A program made the position numbers and the translations under genes. The notes below the pieces were generated by a model. That model saw only the letters and a list, made by a program, of their open reading frames with translations, searched no databases and was not told the origin of the DNA. DNA of 11,835 nt from Bacteroidetes bacterium QH_10_64_37 (GTDB lineage Bacteria; Bacteroidota; Rhodothermia; Rhodothermales; Salinibacteraceae). Location of the stretch: NCBI GenBank assembly GCA_003023105.1, contig PXSZ01000081.1:1-11835 (forward strand). Direction: 5' to 3'. Position 1 is the stretch's first letter. Each line of letters opens with the position of its first letter. This document shows, in pieces, positions 6,101 to 11,835 of this stretch.

Positions 6101-8248
6101 CTACCGCACGACCGCCCCCTCTTCCGCCTCCGTCGTCACCGGCACGAAGGTGCCATCCGGCTCCTCGGCCATCAGCACCATGCCCTGACTCTTGAATCCG
6201 AACATCTCCTTCGGCTCCATATTCGCCACGACCACGACGCGGAGGCCGATCAAATCGTCGGGGGCCATCTGCTCGGCCACGCCCGCGAGCATCTGGCGCT
6301 CCTCCAGGCCGATGTCCACCTCCAGGCGGAGGAGCTTGTCGGCATCGGGCACGGGCTGGGCGGCCGTGACGGTGCCGGCGCGCAGGTCGAGCTTCGTGAA
6401 GTCGTCGAACGAGATGGGGTCTTTCAGGTCGTCGAGCATGTCGGACGAAGAGGTTGATTCGGAATCTTGAGTTTCGGCCCGATCGCGAAGTTTCTCGATC
6501 TGGGCATCAATCTGGGCGTCGTTGATCTTTTCGAAGAGCGGATTTGCACCCCGGTCGAACTGAAGCGGATGCCCTGCCTCCAGAAGCGGTTCTCCGGCGT
6601 CGTCCCACCCTCGATCGCTGTCGGGATCGTCCGGACCCTTGCCCGGCGTGCTGGTGCGTACAGCATCGAGTCCCAGGCGGTTGCGCAACTCCGCTGCGGC
6701 GCTGGGGAGCACCGGGTCGAACAGGATGGACAGGGCGGCGCACACCTGGAGGCTCACGTGAATCGTATTCGCACAGGCCTGCGGGTCGCTCTCGTGGGTG
6801 TGCCAGGGCTCGGTTTCGTTGAAGTATTTGTTGCCGCGTCTGGCCAGCGCCATCGTCTCAAAGACGGCTTCCCGTGTGCGGTACTCTTCATAGGCCGTGC
6901 CGACGGTGTCCGGCGCCTCGCGCATCGCCTCGAGCATGTCCCGGTCGGCATCGGAGGGATCGTCGAGCGGCGGCACGGTGCTATCGAAGTACCGCTGGGC
7001 AAAGGTGAGCGTGCGGTGCACGAAGTTGCCGAAGACGTTGGCCAGCTCCCCGTTCACGCGCTGCTGAAATCCCTCCCAGTGAAAGTCGGCGTCGCCGGTT
7101 TCGGGCAACGTGGTGGCCAGCGCGTAGCGGAGCAGGTCGGGTCCGAATCGCTCGTTCCCGAAGTCGTCGAGGTACTCGTGGAGCCACACCGCCCAGCCGC
7201 GGCTGGTGGAGAGCTTTTCGCCTTCGAGGTTGAGGAACTCGTTTGCGGGCACGTTGTCGGGCAGGACGTAGTCGCCGTGCTCCATGAGCATGGCCGGAAA
7301 CATGAGGCAATGGAAGACGATGTTGTCTTTGCCGATGAAGTGCACGAGGCGGGTGTCCTCATCCTGCCAGTAGTCTGCCCACTGCTCGGGCGCACCCTGC
7401 TCTTCGGCCCACTCCTTGGTCGCCGAGATGTAACCAATAGGCGCGTCGAACCAGACGTAGATCACCTTTCCCTCCGCCTCCAATCCATGGCGTTCGGCCA
7501 CGTCCTTCGGGACGGGCACTCCCCATGGCACATCCCGGGTTATGGCGCGTGACTTCAAGCCGTCGTCGAACCAGCTTTTGATCTGCCCGAGGACGTTGTT
7601 TTTCCACTCCGGGTGAGAATCAATCCACTCCTCCAGTGTCGGTTGCAGGGTGCCGAGGGGAAGGTACCAGTGGGTCGTTTCCTTGCGCTCCGGCGTCGCG
7701 TCGGTGAGGGTGCTCTGCGGGTTTTTCAGCTCGGTGGGGCTCAGCGACGAGCCGCACTGCTCGCACTGGTCGCCGTACGCTTCCTCGTAGCCGCAGACCG
7801 GACAGGTGCCCACCACGAACCGATCGGCCAAAAACATGTCGGCCTCCGGGTCATAGAGTTGCTCTTCGGTCTTCAGCTCGAATCCGTCCTTCGCGTCGAG
7901 CACGCGGAAAAAGTCCTGCGTCGTCTCGATGTGGGTCTCGCTGGAGGTGCGCCCGTAGTAGTCAAAGCTCATCCCGAACCGCTCGAAGTTGTCGCGGATC
8001 TGGGGATGGTAGGTGTCGATGATGTCCTGCGGGTCCCGCTCCTCCCGGATGGCGCGCATGAGGATGGCGACGCCCATCTCGTCGGAGCCGCAGATAAAGG
8101 CCACGTCGCGCCCCTTCAACCGCTGGTAGCGCGCAAACAGGTCGGCCGGGAGATACGCCCCCGCCAGGTGGCCGATGTGGATGGGGCCGTTGGCGTAGGG
8201 CAGCGCCGCGGTGACGAGCAGACGTTCGGGAGAGGAAGAATCTGCCAT
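6101..8248 (-). CDS. metG: Methionyl-tRNA synthetase with C-terminal tRNA-binding domain
   Basis: A 715-residue class I synthetase charging tRNA(Met), including the initiator. The catalytic Rossmann fold has PIHIGHLAG (HIGH box, 24-27) and a KLSTSRG signature (345-349), the variant typical of Bacteroidota in place of KMSKS. A zinc knuckle is inserted with Cys149, Cys152, Cys162 and Cys165 (CX2C-X9-CX2C). VIYVWFDAPIGYISATKEW and the HFIGKDNIVFHCLMFPA segment follow as expected. After the anticodon-binding helical domain and an acidic linker (roughly 570-600), a Trbp111-like OB fold begins near FTKLDLRAGTV and runs through VVVANMEPKEMFGFKSQGMVLMA to the end; it promotes dimerisation and tRNA binding. 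The length agrees with the long E. coli-type enzymes. The ATG at 8246-8248 is chosen because the HIGH box then lies at the usual distance. No Shine-Dalgarno sequence is evident. Confidence 0.97.
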   Translation of the reverse strand: MADSSSPERLLVTAALPYANGPIHIGHLAGAYLPADLFARYQRLKGRDVAFICGSDEMGVAILMRAIREERDPQDIIDTYHPQIRDNFERFGMSFDYYGRTSSETHIETTQDFFRVLDAKDGFELKTEEQLYDPEADMFLADRFVVGTCPVCGYEEAYGDQCEQCGSSLSPTELKNPQSTLTDATPERKETTHWYLPLGTLQPTLEEWIDSHPEWKNNVLGQIKSWFDDGLKSRAITRDVPWGVPVPKDVAERHGLEAEGKVIYVWFDAPIGYISATKEWAEEQGAPEQWADYWQDEDTRLVHFIGKDNIVFHCLMFPAMLMEHGDYVLPDNVPANEFLNLEGEKLSTSRGWAVWLHEYLDDFGNERFGPDLLRYALATTLPETGDADFHWEGFQQRVNGELANVFGNFVHRTLTFAQRYFDSTVPPLDDPSDADRDMLEAMREAPDTVGTAYEEYRTREAVFETMALARRGNKYFNETEPWHTHESDPQACANTIHVSLQVCAALSILFDPVLPSAAAELRNRLGLDAVRTSTPGKGPDDPDSDRGWDDAGEPLLEAGHPLQFDRGANPLFEKINDAQIDAQIEKLRDRAETQDSESTSSSDMLDDLKDPISFDDFTKLDLRAGTVTAAQPVPDADKLLRLEVDIGLEERQMLAGVAEQMAPDDLIGLRVVVVANMEPKEMFGFKSQGMVLMAEEPDGTFVPVTTEAEEGAVVR

Positions 8249-8316
8249 TAGCGAAGAGTGCGCCTAAGGTATTAGAGGACTCTGAGTTTTGCGGTTGGTA
8301 TTGCGCCCATTGGACA

Positions 8317-8345
8317 GGGCAGCTCTCCGCTTACAGAGCACGCCC
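8317..8345 (-). terminator. Hairpin downstream of the 108-aa gene (possible terminator)
   Basis: On the plus strand GGGC, a bulged A, GCTCT, an 8-nt loop, AGAGC, a 2-nt bulge and GCCC can pair. The structure lies 24 bp beyond the stop of the upstream minus-strand gene and before metG. No U-tract follows, so intrinsic termination is doubtful. Confidence 0.25.
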
Positions 8346-8368
8346 GCCGATAGGAGCACAGCGCCGAG

Positions 8369-8695
8369 TCAGTTGAAGCTCACCCCATCCAACGGATCCC
8401 CCTCCTTCTTCCGGAGCGCCTCCTCAGCGAACCAGGCCTCGTCGACCTCCTGCGTGGTGTCCGGCAGGTCCTCGTGGGGCTTCTCGTAGCCCTCGATGTC
8501 CTTCAGCCAGACGAGCGTCTTGGTCCGCTCCGTGCCATCCCGCGCCTCGAACTCGACATTTTCCTCCCGGGCCGCACAGGTTCCCTCCGCTTCATCGTAC
8601 ACCCCGCCGAGCTTCGGGTGGCGCAGCAGGATCCGGACGCGCTCGCCGTAGTCAAAGCGACTGTTCGTGAAGTCTTTCTCACTGTACGTTGCCAC
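8369..8695 (-). CDS. Small acidic protein of unknown function (108 aa)
   Basis: I do not recognise a family. The 108-residue product is strongly acidic and soluble, with no signal peptide or membrane segment. It contains an N-terminal stretch with Arg-rich RVRILLRHPKLGG, a central VEFEARDGTERTKTLVWLKDIEGYEKP that would suit beta strands, and an acidic, probably helical C-terminus (EVDEAWFAEEALRKKEG). The VRILLRHP and VWLKDIEGY segments suggest a compact beta-rich (SH3-like) fold, which is inference only. The start is GTG at 8693-8695: an in-frame TAA stands two codons before it and the frame contains no other Met codon. AGGA lies about 14 nt upstream, too far for a strong ribosome-binding site. 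The frame reads open with haloadapted composition and normal codon use, so a real gene is likely. It is divergent from hisB. Confidence 0.7.
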   Translation of the reverse strand: MATYSEKDFTNSRFDYGERVRILLRHPKLGGVYDEAEGTCAAREENVEFEARDGTERTKTLVWLKDIEGYEKPHEDLPDTTQEVDEAWFAEEALRKKEGDPLDGVSFN

Positions 8696-8735
8696 AATTT
8701 ATCGTTATCCTGCGTGAGGAAGTTCAGCGAACCCC

Positions 8736-8765
8736 CACGGGACCCCGTGCCCGCAGAGAAGTATA
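8736..8765 (-). promoter_or_regulatory. Candidate -10 element and adjacent dyad for the 108-aa gene
   Basis: On the minus strand TATACT (8765-8760) could be a -10 box. Its -35 region is weak. Immediately downstream, at the expected transcript start, lies the dyad CACGGGACCCCGTG (8736-8749, 6-bp perfect arms, 2-bp centre). This may be an operator or a 5' leader hairpin. The 276-bp gap also serves the divergent hisB. Confidence 0.25.
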
Positions 8766-8908
8766 AAAACCAATACCGACTCGTGCGTGTTCGAGCCCCA
8801 TGAGCCCCTCGTGAAAAGCCCCCTTCTGCGCCCCTCGATCCGAGACGCAGCAGACCTCCCCCGCAGAACTCCGTTCCCACTCCTACTCTTTCCCTTATGC
8901 CTTCCTGA

Positions 8909-8964
8909 TGACTCTTCACTCGTGACCCCCTCCTCGCGACTCCTCCCTCGTGACTCTTCGACAA
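8909..8964 (+). repeat. Degenerate heptanucleotide array immediately upstream of hisB
   Basis: Eight consecutive 7-mers, consensus TGACTCT or TCACTCG with C/T substitutions, can be laid end to end from 8909 to 8964. Because alternate units resemble each other more, a 14-bp superperiod is also visible. The array ends 7 bp before the hisB ATG (8972). The whole stretch from about 8815 is unusually pyrimidine-rich on the plus strand. There is no Shine-Dalgarno sequence. Confidence 0.65.
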
Positions 8965-8971
8965 GCGATTC

Positions 8972-9580
8972 ATGTCCGAACCCTCCTTCCCGCCCCGCAT
9001 GGCCACCGTCGAACGCACCACCGCCGAAACGGAGGTTGCAATTGATCTGACCCTCGACGGGGATGGCACCTACGACGTGGACACCGGCGTCGGGTTCTTC
9101 GACCACATGCTCAATCTCTTCGCCAAGCACGGCAGCCTCGATCTTACGGTGCAGTGCGACGGAGATTTGGAGGTGGACGATCACCATACGATCGAGGACG
9201 TAGCCATTGGGCTGGGGCAGGCTGTGCGTCAGGCCCTCGGAGACAAGGCCCACATTGCCCGGTACGGACACGCCCACGTGCCGATGGACGACGCCCTGGC
9301 TCGCGCCGTGATCGACCTCTCGGGGCGCAGCTACTGCCGCCTGGACGCCTCGTTCGAGCGCGGCCACGTTGGGAATTTCTCGACGGAGATGGTGGAGCAC
9401 GTGTGGCGCTCCGTCGCCGACCACGCCCGCTGCACCCTGCACCTGACCGTCCTCCACGGCCACAACGCCCACCACAAGATCGAGGCCCTCTTCAAAGCCG
9501 CCGCCCGGGCGCTGCGAGCCGCCGTCCGCCGCCACCCCGATCACGCCGAGGTCGCCTCGACGAAGGGCACACTCTCCTGA
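8972..9580 (+). CDS. hisB: Imidazoleglycerol-phosphate dehydratase (monofunctional)
   Basis: A 202-residue, Mn-dependent enzyme of histidine biosynthesis converting imidazoleglycerol phosphate to imidazoleacetol phosphate. Landmarks are RTTAETEV (15-22), TGVGFFDHML (38-47), the metal-ligand segment DDHHTIEDV (69-77), and the mirrored second site HGHNAHHKIEALFKA (162-176), all with histidines and acidic ligands intact. Length fits the monofunctional form (about 195-200), without the N-terminal histidinol-phosphatase domain of enterobacteria. The ATG at 8972 is chosen; an in-frame ATG at 8999 would remove nine poorly conserved residues and is also possible. It is the first gene of hisB-proC-hisH. 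Its leader is a heptamer array. Confidence 0.95.
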   Translation: MSEPSFPPRMATVERTTAETEVAIDLTLDGDGTYDVDTGVGFFDHMLNLFAKHGSLDLTVQCDGDLEVDDHHTIEDVAIGLGQAVRQALGDKAHIARYGHAHVPMDDALARAVIDLSGRSYCRLDASFERGHVGNFSTEMVEHVWRSVADHARCTLHLTVLHGHNAHHKIEALFKAAARALRAAVRRHPDHAEVASTKGTLS

Positions 9581-9652
9581 TTTCGGGTCTTGGACTGGGG
9601 ACCCTGCGTGTTGAGGGGGACGCGTGCCGCCTTCCAGATGGTCTTCTCTTTC

Positions 9653-9690
9653 CCAACCTTCAACGTTCTAACGTTCCAACCTTCCAACGC
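9653..9690 (+). repeat. Octamer/heptamer tandem array immediately upstream of proC
   Basis: Five end-to-end units of consensus CCAACSTT (S is C or G) with period 8 (one unit is 7 bp) run from 9653 to 9690. The array stops 7 bp before the proC ATG at 9698. It contains two AACGTT palindromes. The remaining part of the 117-bp hisB-proC gap (9581-9652) shows no hairpin or start signal. Confidence 0.7.
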
Positions 9691-9697
9691 AAACCCA

Positions 9698-10516
9698 ATG
9701 CTTTCAGACGAAACGGTGGCCGTGATCGGCGCCGGCAACATCGGGCGTGCCCTCATCGGAGGCATGATCAGCAGCGAACTGATCGACGCCGAGCACGTGA
9801 TCGCTACACGGCGCACGGCCTCGGCCCTCGACGAGATGGCGGAGGAGTTTCCGGGGCTCCGCACCACGACCGACAACGTGGCGGCGGTGCAGGACGCCTC
9901 CCTCATCCTGCTCACCATCAAGCCCCAGAGCCGCGCCGAGGTGATTACGAACATCCGGGACCACGTGGAGCGGGACGTGCTCGTCATCAGCGTCCTCGCC
10001 GGCATTACCACCGAGCGGCTGCAACTCGGCTTCGGGCAGGATCAACCCGTGATCCGGGCCATGCCCAATACCCCCGCTCTCGTGGACGCCGGGGCGACGG
10101 CCCTCTCCGCCGGCACCTACGCCACGGACGAGCACCTGGAGAACGCGCAGTCCATCTTCGAAGCGGTCGGCGATGCGGTCGTCGTTCCCGAGGAGCACAT
10201 GGACGCCGTGACGGGCCTCTCCGGCAGTGGACCCGCATACGTCTACATGTTCATCGAGGCGCTTACCGACGCGGGCGTCAAACAGGGCATGTCGCGGACA
10301 GACGCCTCGAAGCTCGCGGCGCAGACCGTGTACGGCGCCGCCAAGCTGGCCATCGACACCGGCAAGCATCCCGCCATCCTGCGCGACGAGGTGACCACGC
10401 CCGGCGGCACGGCGATCGCCGCAGTCTCGTCGCTCGAAGAACACGGCCTCCGCACGATGCTCATCAATGCCGTGGGCACCGCCACGCAGCGCTCGGAGGC
10501 ACTGAATGAAGAATGA
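9698..10516 (+). CDS. proC: Pyrroline-5-carboxylate reductase
   Basis: A 272-residue NAD(P)H-dependent reductase performing the last step of proline synthesis. The N-terminal Rossmann motif is VIGAGNIGRALIGGM (about 9-23). LTIKPQ, SVLAGIT, IRAMPNTPALVDAGATAL, the substrate-binding LSGSGPAYVYMFIEALTDAGV and DEVTTPGGTAIAAVSSLE follow in the family order. Length matches the usual 265-280. The ATG at 9698 starts the protein six residues before the first beta strand, as in homologues; the frame is open upstream to a TTG at 9590, but that extension is non-conserved and covers the repeat array. The last codons and stop (around 10504-10516) read as a near-tandem GAATGAA/GAATGAG pair. The stop overlaps an ATG of the hisH frame (ATGA). 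Proline is also a compatible solute in many halophiles, but that role here is inference. Confidence 0.95.
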   Translation: MLSDETVAVIGAGNIGRALIGGMISSELIDAEHVIATRRTASALDEMAEEFPGLRTTTDNVAAVQDASLILLTIKPQSRAEVITNIRDHVERDVLVISVLAGITTERLQLGFGQDQPVIRAMPNTPALVDAGATALSAGTYATDEHLENAQSIFEAVGDAVVVPEEHMDAVTGLSGSGPAYVYMFIEALTDAGVKQGMSRTDASKLAAQTVYGAAKLAIDTGKHPAILRDEVTTPGGTAIAAVSSLEEHGLRTMLINAVGTATQRSEALNEE

Positions 10517-10524
10517 GGGCAGTT

Positions 10525-10567
10525 GCGAGCGGCGACCCTCGAGTTTCGAATCAAGCCCGCCGCTCGC
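10525..10567. repeat. 10-bp perfect inverted repeat between proC and hisH
   Basis: GCGAGCGGCG (10525-10534) and its exact complement CGCCGCTCGC (10558-10567) are separated by 23 bp, beginning 8 bp after the proC stop. The transcript could form a strong GC-rich hairpin. No U-run follows, so an intrinsic terminator is unlikely; an intercistronic stability or folding element is an alternative. Confidence 0.55.
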
Positions 10568-10608
10568 TCCGCTCATTCGAAATTCGTCACTCGCAATTCG
10601 AAACTGCT
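10560..10608 (+). repeat. Heptanucleotide array flush with the hisH start codon
   Basis: Seven end-to-end 7-mers run from 10560 to 10608, the clearest being ATTCGAA (twice) with variants ATTCGTC and ACTCGCA. The unit consensus is ATTCGNA. The last unit abuts or overlaps the ATG at 10609. The array is within an open frame continuous with hisH and overlaps the right arm of the inverted repeat. No Shine-Dalgarno sequence is present. Confidence 0.7.
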
Positions 10609-11262
10609 ATGGTCACCATCATCGATTACGGCATCGGCAACCTGCGCTCCATCGAGAAGGCGTTCGAGACGGTGGGAGCCGCGGTCCACCGCACCGACGA
10701 CCCTGATGCAGTGGCGAGTGCCGAGCGACTCGTGCTGCCGGGCGTGGGGGCGTTCCGCGCGTGCATCGATGAGATTCGCCGCCGAGACTTAGAACGGCCC
10801 ATCCAAGAGGCCATCCACCGAGGCGTGCCATTTCTCGGCGTCTGCGTGGGGATGCAGCTCCTGTTCGAGACGGGCTACGAGAAGGGCGAGCACGAGGGCC
10901 TCGGGATTCTTCCCGGCCACGTTGCGCATTTTCGGGAGACGGACGTCGAAATGCCTAAGGATCTGTCGGTTCCCCACATGGGCTGGAATGCACTTGACCC
11001 CACTCGTGAGAGCCGTCTCTTAAAGGGTCTGGGGGAGGCCCCGTACGTCTATTTCGTCCACTCCTACCACCCCGTCGCGGAGGAGACCGGCGACGTGCTT
11101 GCCACCACAACCTACGGCCACACGTTTCCGTCCGTCGTCCACCGCGAGAACGTGTTCGGCGTGCAGTTCCACCCCGAAAAGTCGCAGGCCGCCGGGCTGG
11201 GACTCCTGGAGAATTTTGCCACACTCCCAACATCGCATCAGCGCGAACGCGCGGTCTCGTAA
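10609..11262 (+). CDS. hisH: Imidazole glycerol phosphate synthase, glutamine amidotransferase subunit
   Basis: A 217-residue class I glutaminase that feeds ammonia to HisF, making imidazoleglycerol phosphate (the HisB substrate) and AICAR. Landmarks are IIDYGIGNLRSIEKAF at the N-terminus, LVLPGVGAF (oxyanion-side loop), FLGVCVGMQLLFE with the nucleophile Cys79, HMGWNAL, YFVHSYHP and FGVQFHPEKSQ with His188 and Glu190 completing the triad. The frame is open 32 codons upstream to an ATG at 10513 overlapping the proC stop, but that stretch encodes only repeat-derived sequence. The ATG at 10609, giving MVTIIDYG, matches the family. hisF and hisA are not in the window; hisH is the last plus-strand gene. 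Translational coupling with proC through the ATGA overlap is possible but unproven. Confidence 0.95.
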   Translation: MVTIIDYGIGNLRSIEKAFETVGAAVHRTDDPDAVASAERLVLPGVGAFRACIDEIRRRDLERPIQEAIHRGVPFLGVCVGMQLLFETGYEKGEHEGLGILPGHVAHFRETDVEMPKDLSVPHMGWNALDPTRESRLLKGLGEAPYVYFVHSYHPVAEETGDVLATTTYGHTFPSVVHRENVFGVQFHPEKSQAAGLGLLENFATLPTSHQRERAVS

Positions 11263-11325
11263 CGCCCACACACCGGCGGAACGGCTCCGGGGGGAGCAGC
11301 CGGCGGTGGATCCTCGTCGGCTGTG

Positions 11326-11418
11326 CTACAGAAACTGAACCAGGAGAAACACCAGAAAGCTCACGCCCCCGGCGGCAATGGATACGGCTCGGATCGCGCT
11401 GTCAACTGGATTTTCCAC
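11326..11418 (-). CDS. Possible 30-residue single-span membrane peptide
   Basis: From GTG (11416-11418) to TAG (11326-11328) a 30-residue frame encodes an N-terminal polar part, MENPVDSAIRA, followed by a hydrophobic stretch, VSIAAGGVSFLVFLLVQFL, long enough to cross the membrane and ending almost at the stop. The frame is open upstream to an in-frame TGA; a TTG 19 codons before the GTG would give about 50 residues with a basic N-terminus. No Shine-Dalgarno sequence is evident, but most genes here lack one. Amphipathic polar-then-hydrophobic order is typical of small membrane proteins, yet such frames also arise by chance. Function unknown. Confidence 0.3.
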   Translation of the reverse strand: MENPVDSAIRAVSIAAGGVSFLVFLLVQFL

Positions 11419-11592
11419 GGGCTCACATCGATCGAATTGGGGAAGCAAGCGTAGCGGAATCAGTCTTCGCTTCAATCAATACTCAAAAAAGATGCCAGTA
11501 TGGTCTGTGTGCGTGTTTTAAGAGCGCGCCCGGGGATCGTGGGAGCAATCCTGAAAACGGACTGCGTAGATCTTACCAGGAGAGAAATAGAA

Positions 11593-11618
11593 AAGCCCGC
11601 CCCACCTGGGACGGGCTT
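11593..11618 (-). terminator. Intrinsic terminator of the cold-shock gene
   Basis: On the minus strand an 11-bp stem (AAGCCCGTCCC with GGGGCGGGCTT, one G-U wobble) closes an AGGT loop and is followed by TTCTATTTCT. It begins 31 bp after the TAA of the cold-shock gene. The plus-strand reading lacks a good U-tract, so it acts mainly on the minus strand. Confidence 0.85.
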
Positions 11619-11648
11619 CTACCGTTAGCAATGTAGGGCTCCGGATCG

Positions 11649-11835
11649 TTATCCGACCGGGGAGGCGTTGAGGGCGCTGAGCCCCTTTTCCGTCTTCTCA
11701 GTCTCAAAGGCGACCTCCTGGCCATCTAAGAGGTCATCGCCCCTCGTCGAGCCGGTAATGTTATTCACGTGAAGGAAGACGTCCTCACTGCCATCCTGAG
11801 GCTCGATGAAGCCGTATCCCTTCTCGCTGTCAAAC
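11649..11835 (-). CDS. Cold-shock domain protein (CspA family), N-terminus beyond the right edge
   Basis: 62 codons plus stop-adjacent sequence are visible; the first base completes a codon that, by family pattern, should be the Trp of KWF. The visible part starts FDSEKGYGFIEP, containing RNP1 (KGYGFI), and continues with EDVFLHV (RNP2), NNITGSTRGDDLLDGQEVAFETEKTEKGLSALNASPVG and TAA at 11649-11651. This is the single OB-fold nucleic-acid-binding domain of about 65-70 residues that melts RNA structure. Only about 5-8 N-terminal residues are probably missing. RNP2 has Leu-His-Val instead of the commoner Val-His-Phe/Tyr, a mild variation. It converges with hisH and has its own terminator. Whether it is cold-induced cannot be judged without the 5' leader. 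Confidence 0.93.
   Translation of the reverse strand, partial: FDSEKGYGFIEPQDGSEDVFLHVNNITGSTRGDDLLDGQEVAFETEKTEKGLSALNASPVG

Larger units (their letters stand above)
11263..11648. other. 386-bp gap between hisH and the cold-shock gene
   Basis: The gap lies between two convergent genes. Close to hisH is a GC-rich, imperfectly pairing segment (11271-11308): outer arms CACCG/CGGTG and an inner GCTCC, GGGG loop, GGAGC hairpin, without a following T-run. It might mark the 3' end of the his transcript. A possible 30-codon frame on the minus strand (11326-11418) and the terminator at 11593-11618 are listed separately. The central part (about 11450-11580) contains an A-run and nothing I can identify; no tRNA or other RNA gene was recognised. 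Confidence 0.6.

Noticed and set aside
6467..7552. Plus-strand open frame (361 codons) opposite metG
   Set aside because: Shadow of the metG coding sequence; no domain and no initiation context.
9590..9697. 36-codon N-terminal extension of proC from a TTG
   Set aside because: It covers the repeat array and lies before the Rossmann-fold start seen in all ProC proteins.
9154..10509. Plus-strand 451-codon frame crossing hisB and proC
   Set aside because: Arg-, Pro- and Gly-rich translation typical of an off-frame reading; the overlapped frames encode intact HisB and ProC.
11593..11618. Terminator of hisH on the plus strand
   Set aside because: After the stem the plus strand continues CTACCG without a U-tract and lies about 330 bp beyond hisH, while the minus strand has a proper U-rich tail next to the cold-shock stop.

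Overview
The window looks like an ordinary chromosomal segment of a high-GC, halophilic member of the Rhodothermota/Bacteroidota, most likely Salinibacter or a close relative. This rests on several observations. Asp and Glu are frequent in nearly every protein. Start codons almost never have a Shine-Dalgarno sequence. The methionyl-tRNA synthetase has the Bacteroidota-style KLSTSRG signature. The organism call is an inference from composition and motifs; no database search was possible.

Left part (1-5870). A 5'-partial-in-window glycerate 2-kinase gene (minus strand, running off the left edge) is transcribed divergently from thiE. A 17-bp perfect dyad and a sigma70-like promoter candidate lie in the gap between them. 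thiE converges with hemD across only 12 bp. hemD is the last gene of a minus-strand hemA-hemC-hemD cluster covering early tetrapyrrole synthesis: glutamyl-tRNA to glutamate semialdehyde, porphobilinogen to hydroxymethylbilane, then to uroporphyrinogen III. The HemA protein has an unusual acidic C-terminal tail carrying a Cys-Pro motif that resembles a heme regulatory motif. Upstream of hemA on the same strand is mtnN (MTA/SAH nucleosidase).

Middle (5874-8971). metG (minus) encodes a full-length methionyl-tRNA synthetase with a zinc knuckle and a C-terminal Trbp111-like domain. The metG-mtnN gap holds a heptanucleotide repeat array that inverts on itself. A small acidic protein of unknown function (108 aa, GTG start) lies between metG and the divergent his genes.

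Right part (8972-11835). On the plus strand run hisB, proC and hisH, mixing histidine and proline biosynthesis. Each of the three start codons is directly preceded by a different degenerate short tandem repeat of period 7 or 8. After hisH comes a 386-bp stretch with a GC-rich hairpin, a possible 30-residue single-span membrane peptide on the minus strand, and a strong intrinsic terminator. That terminator serves a cold-shock protein gene (minus), which is truncated by the right edge.

The protein-coding content is housekeeping metabolism. The less ordinary signals are the non-coding repeat arrays at four gene junctions (three of them flush with start codons), the HemA tail, and the dyads in the regulatory gaps.
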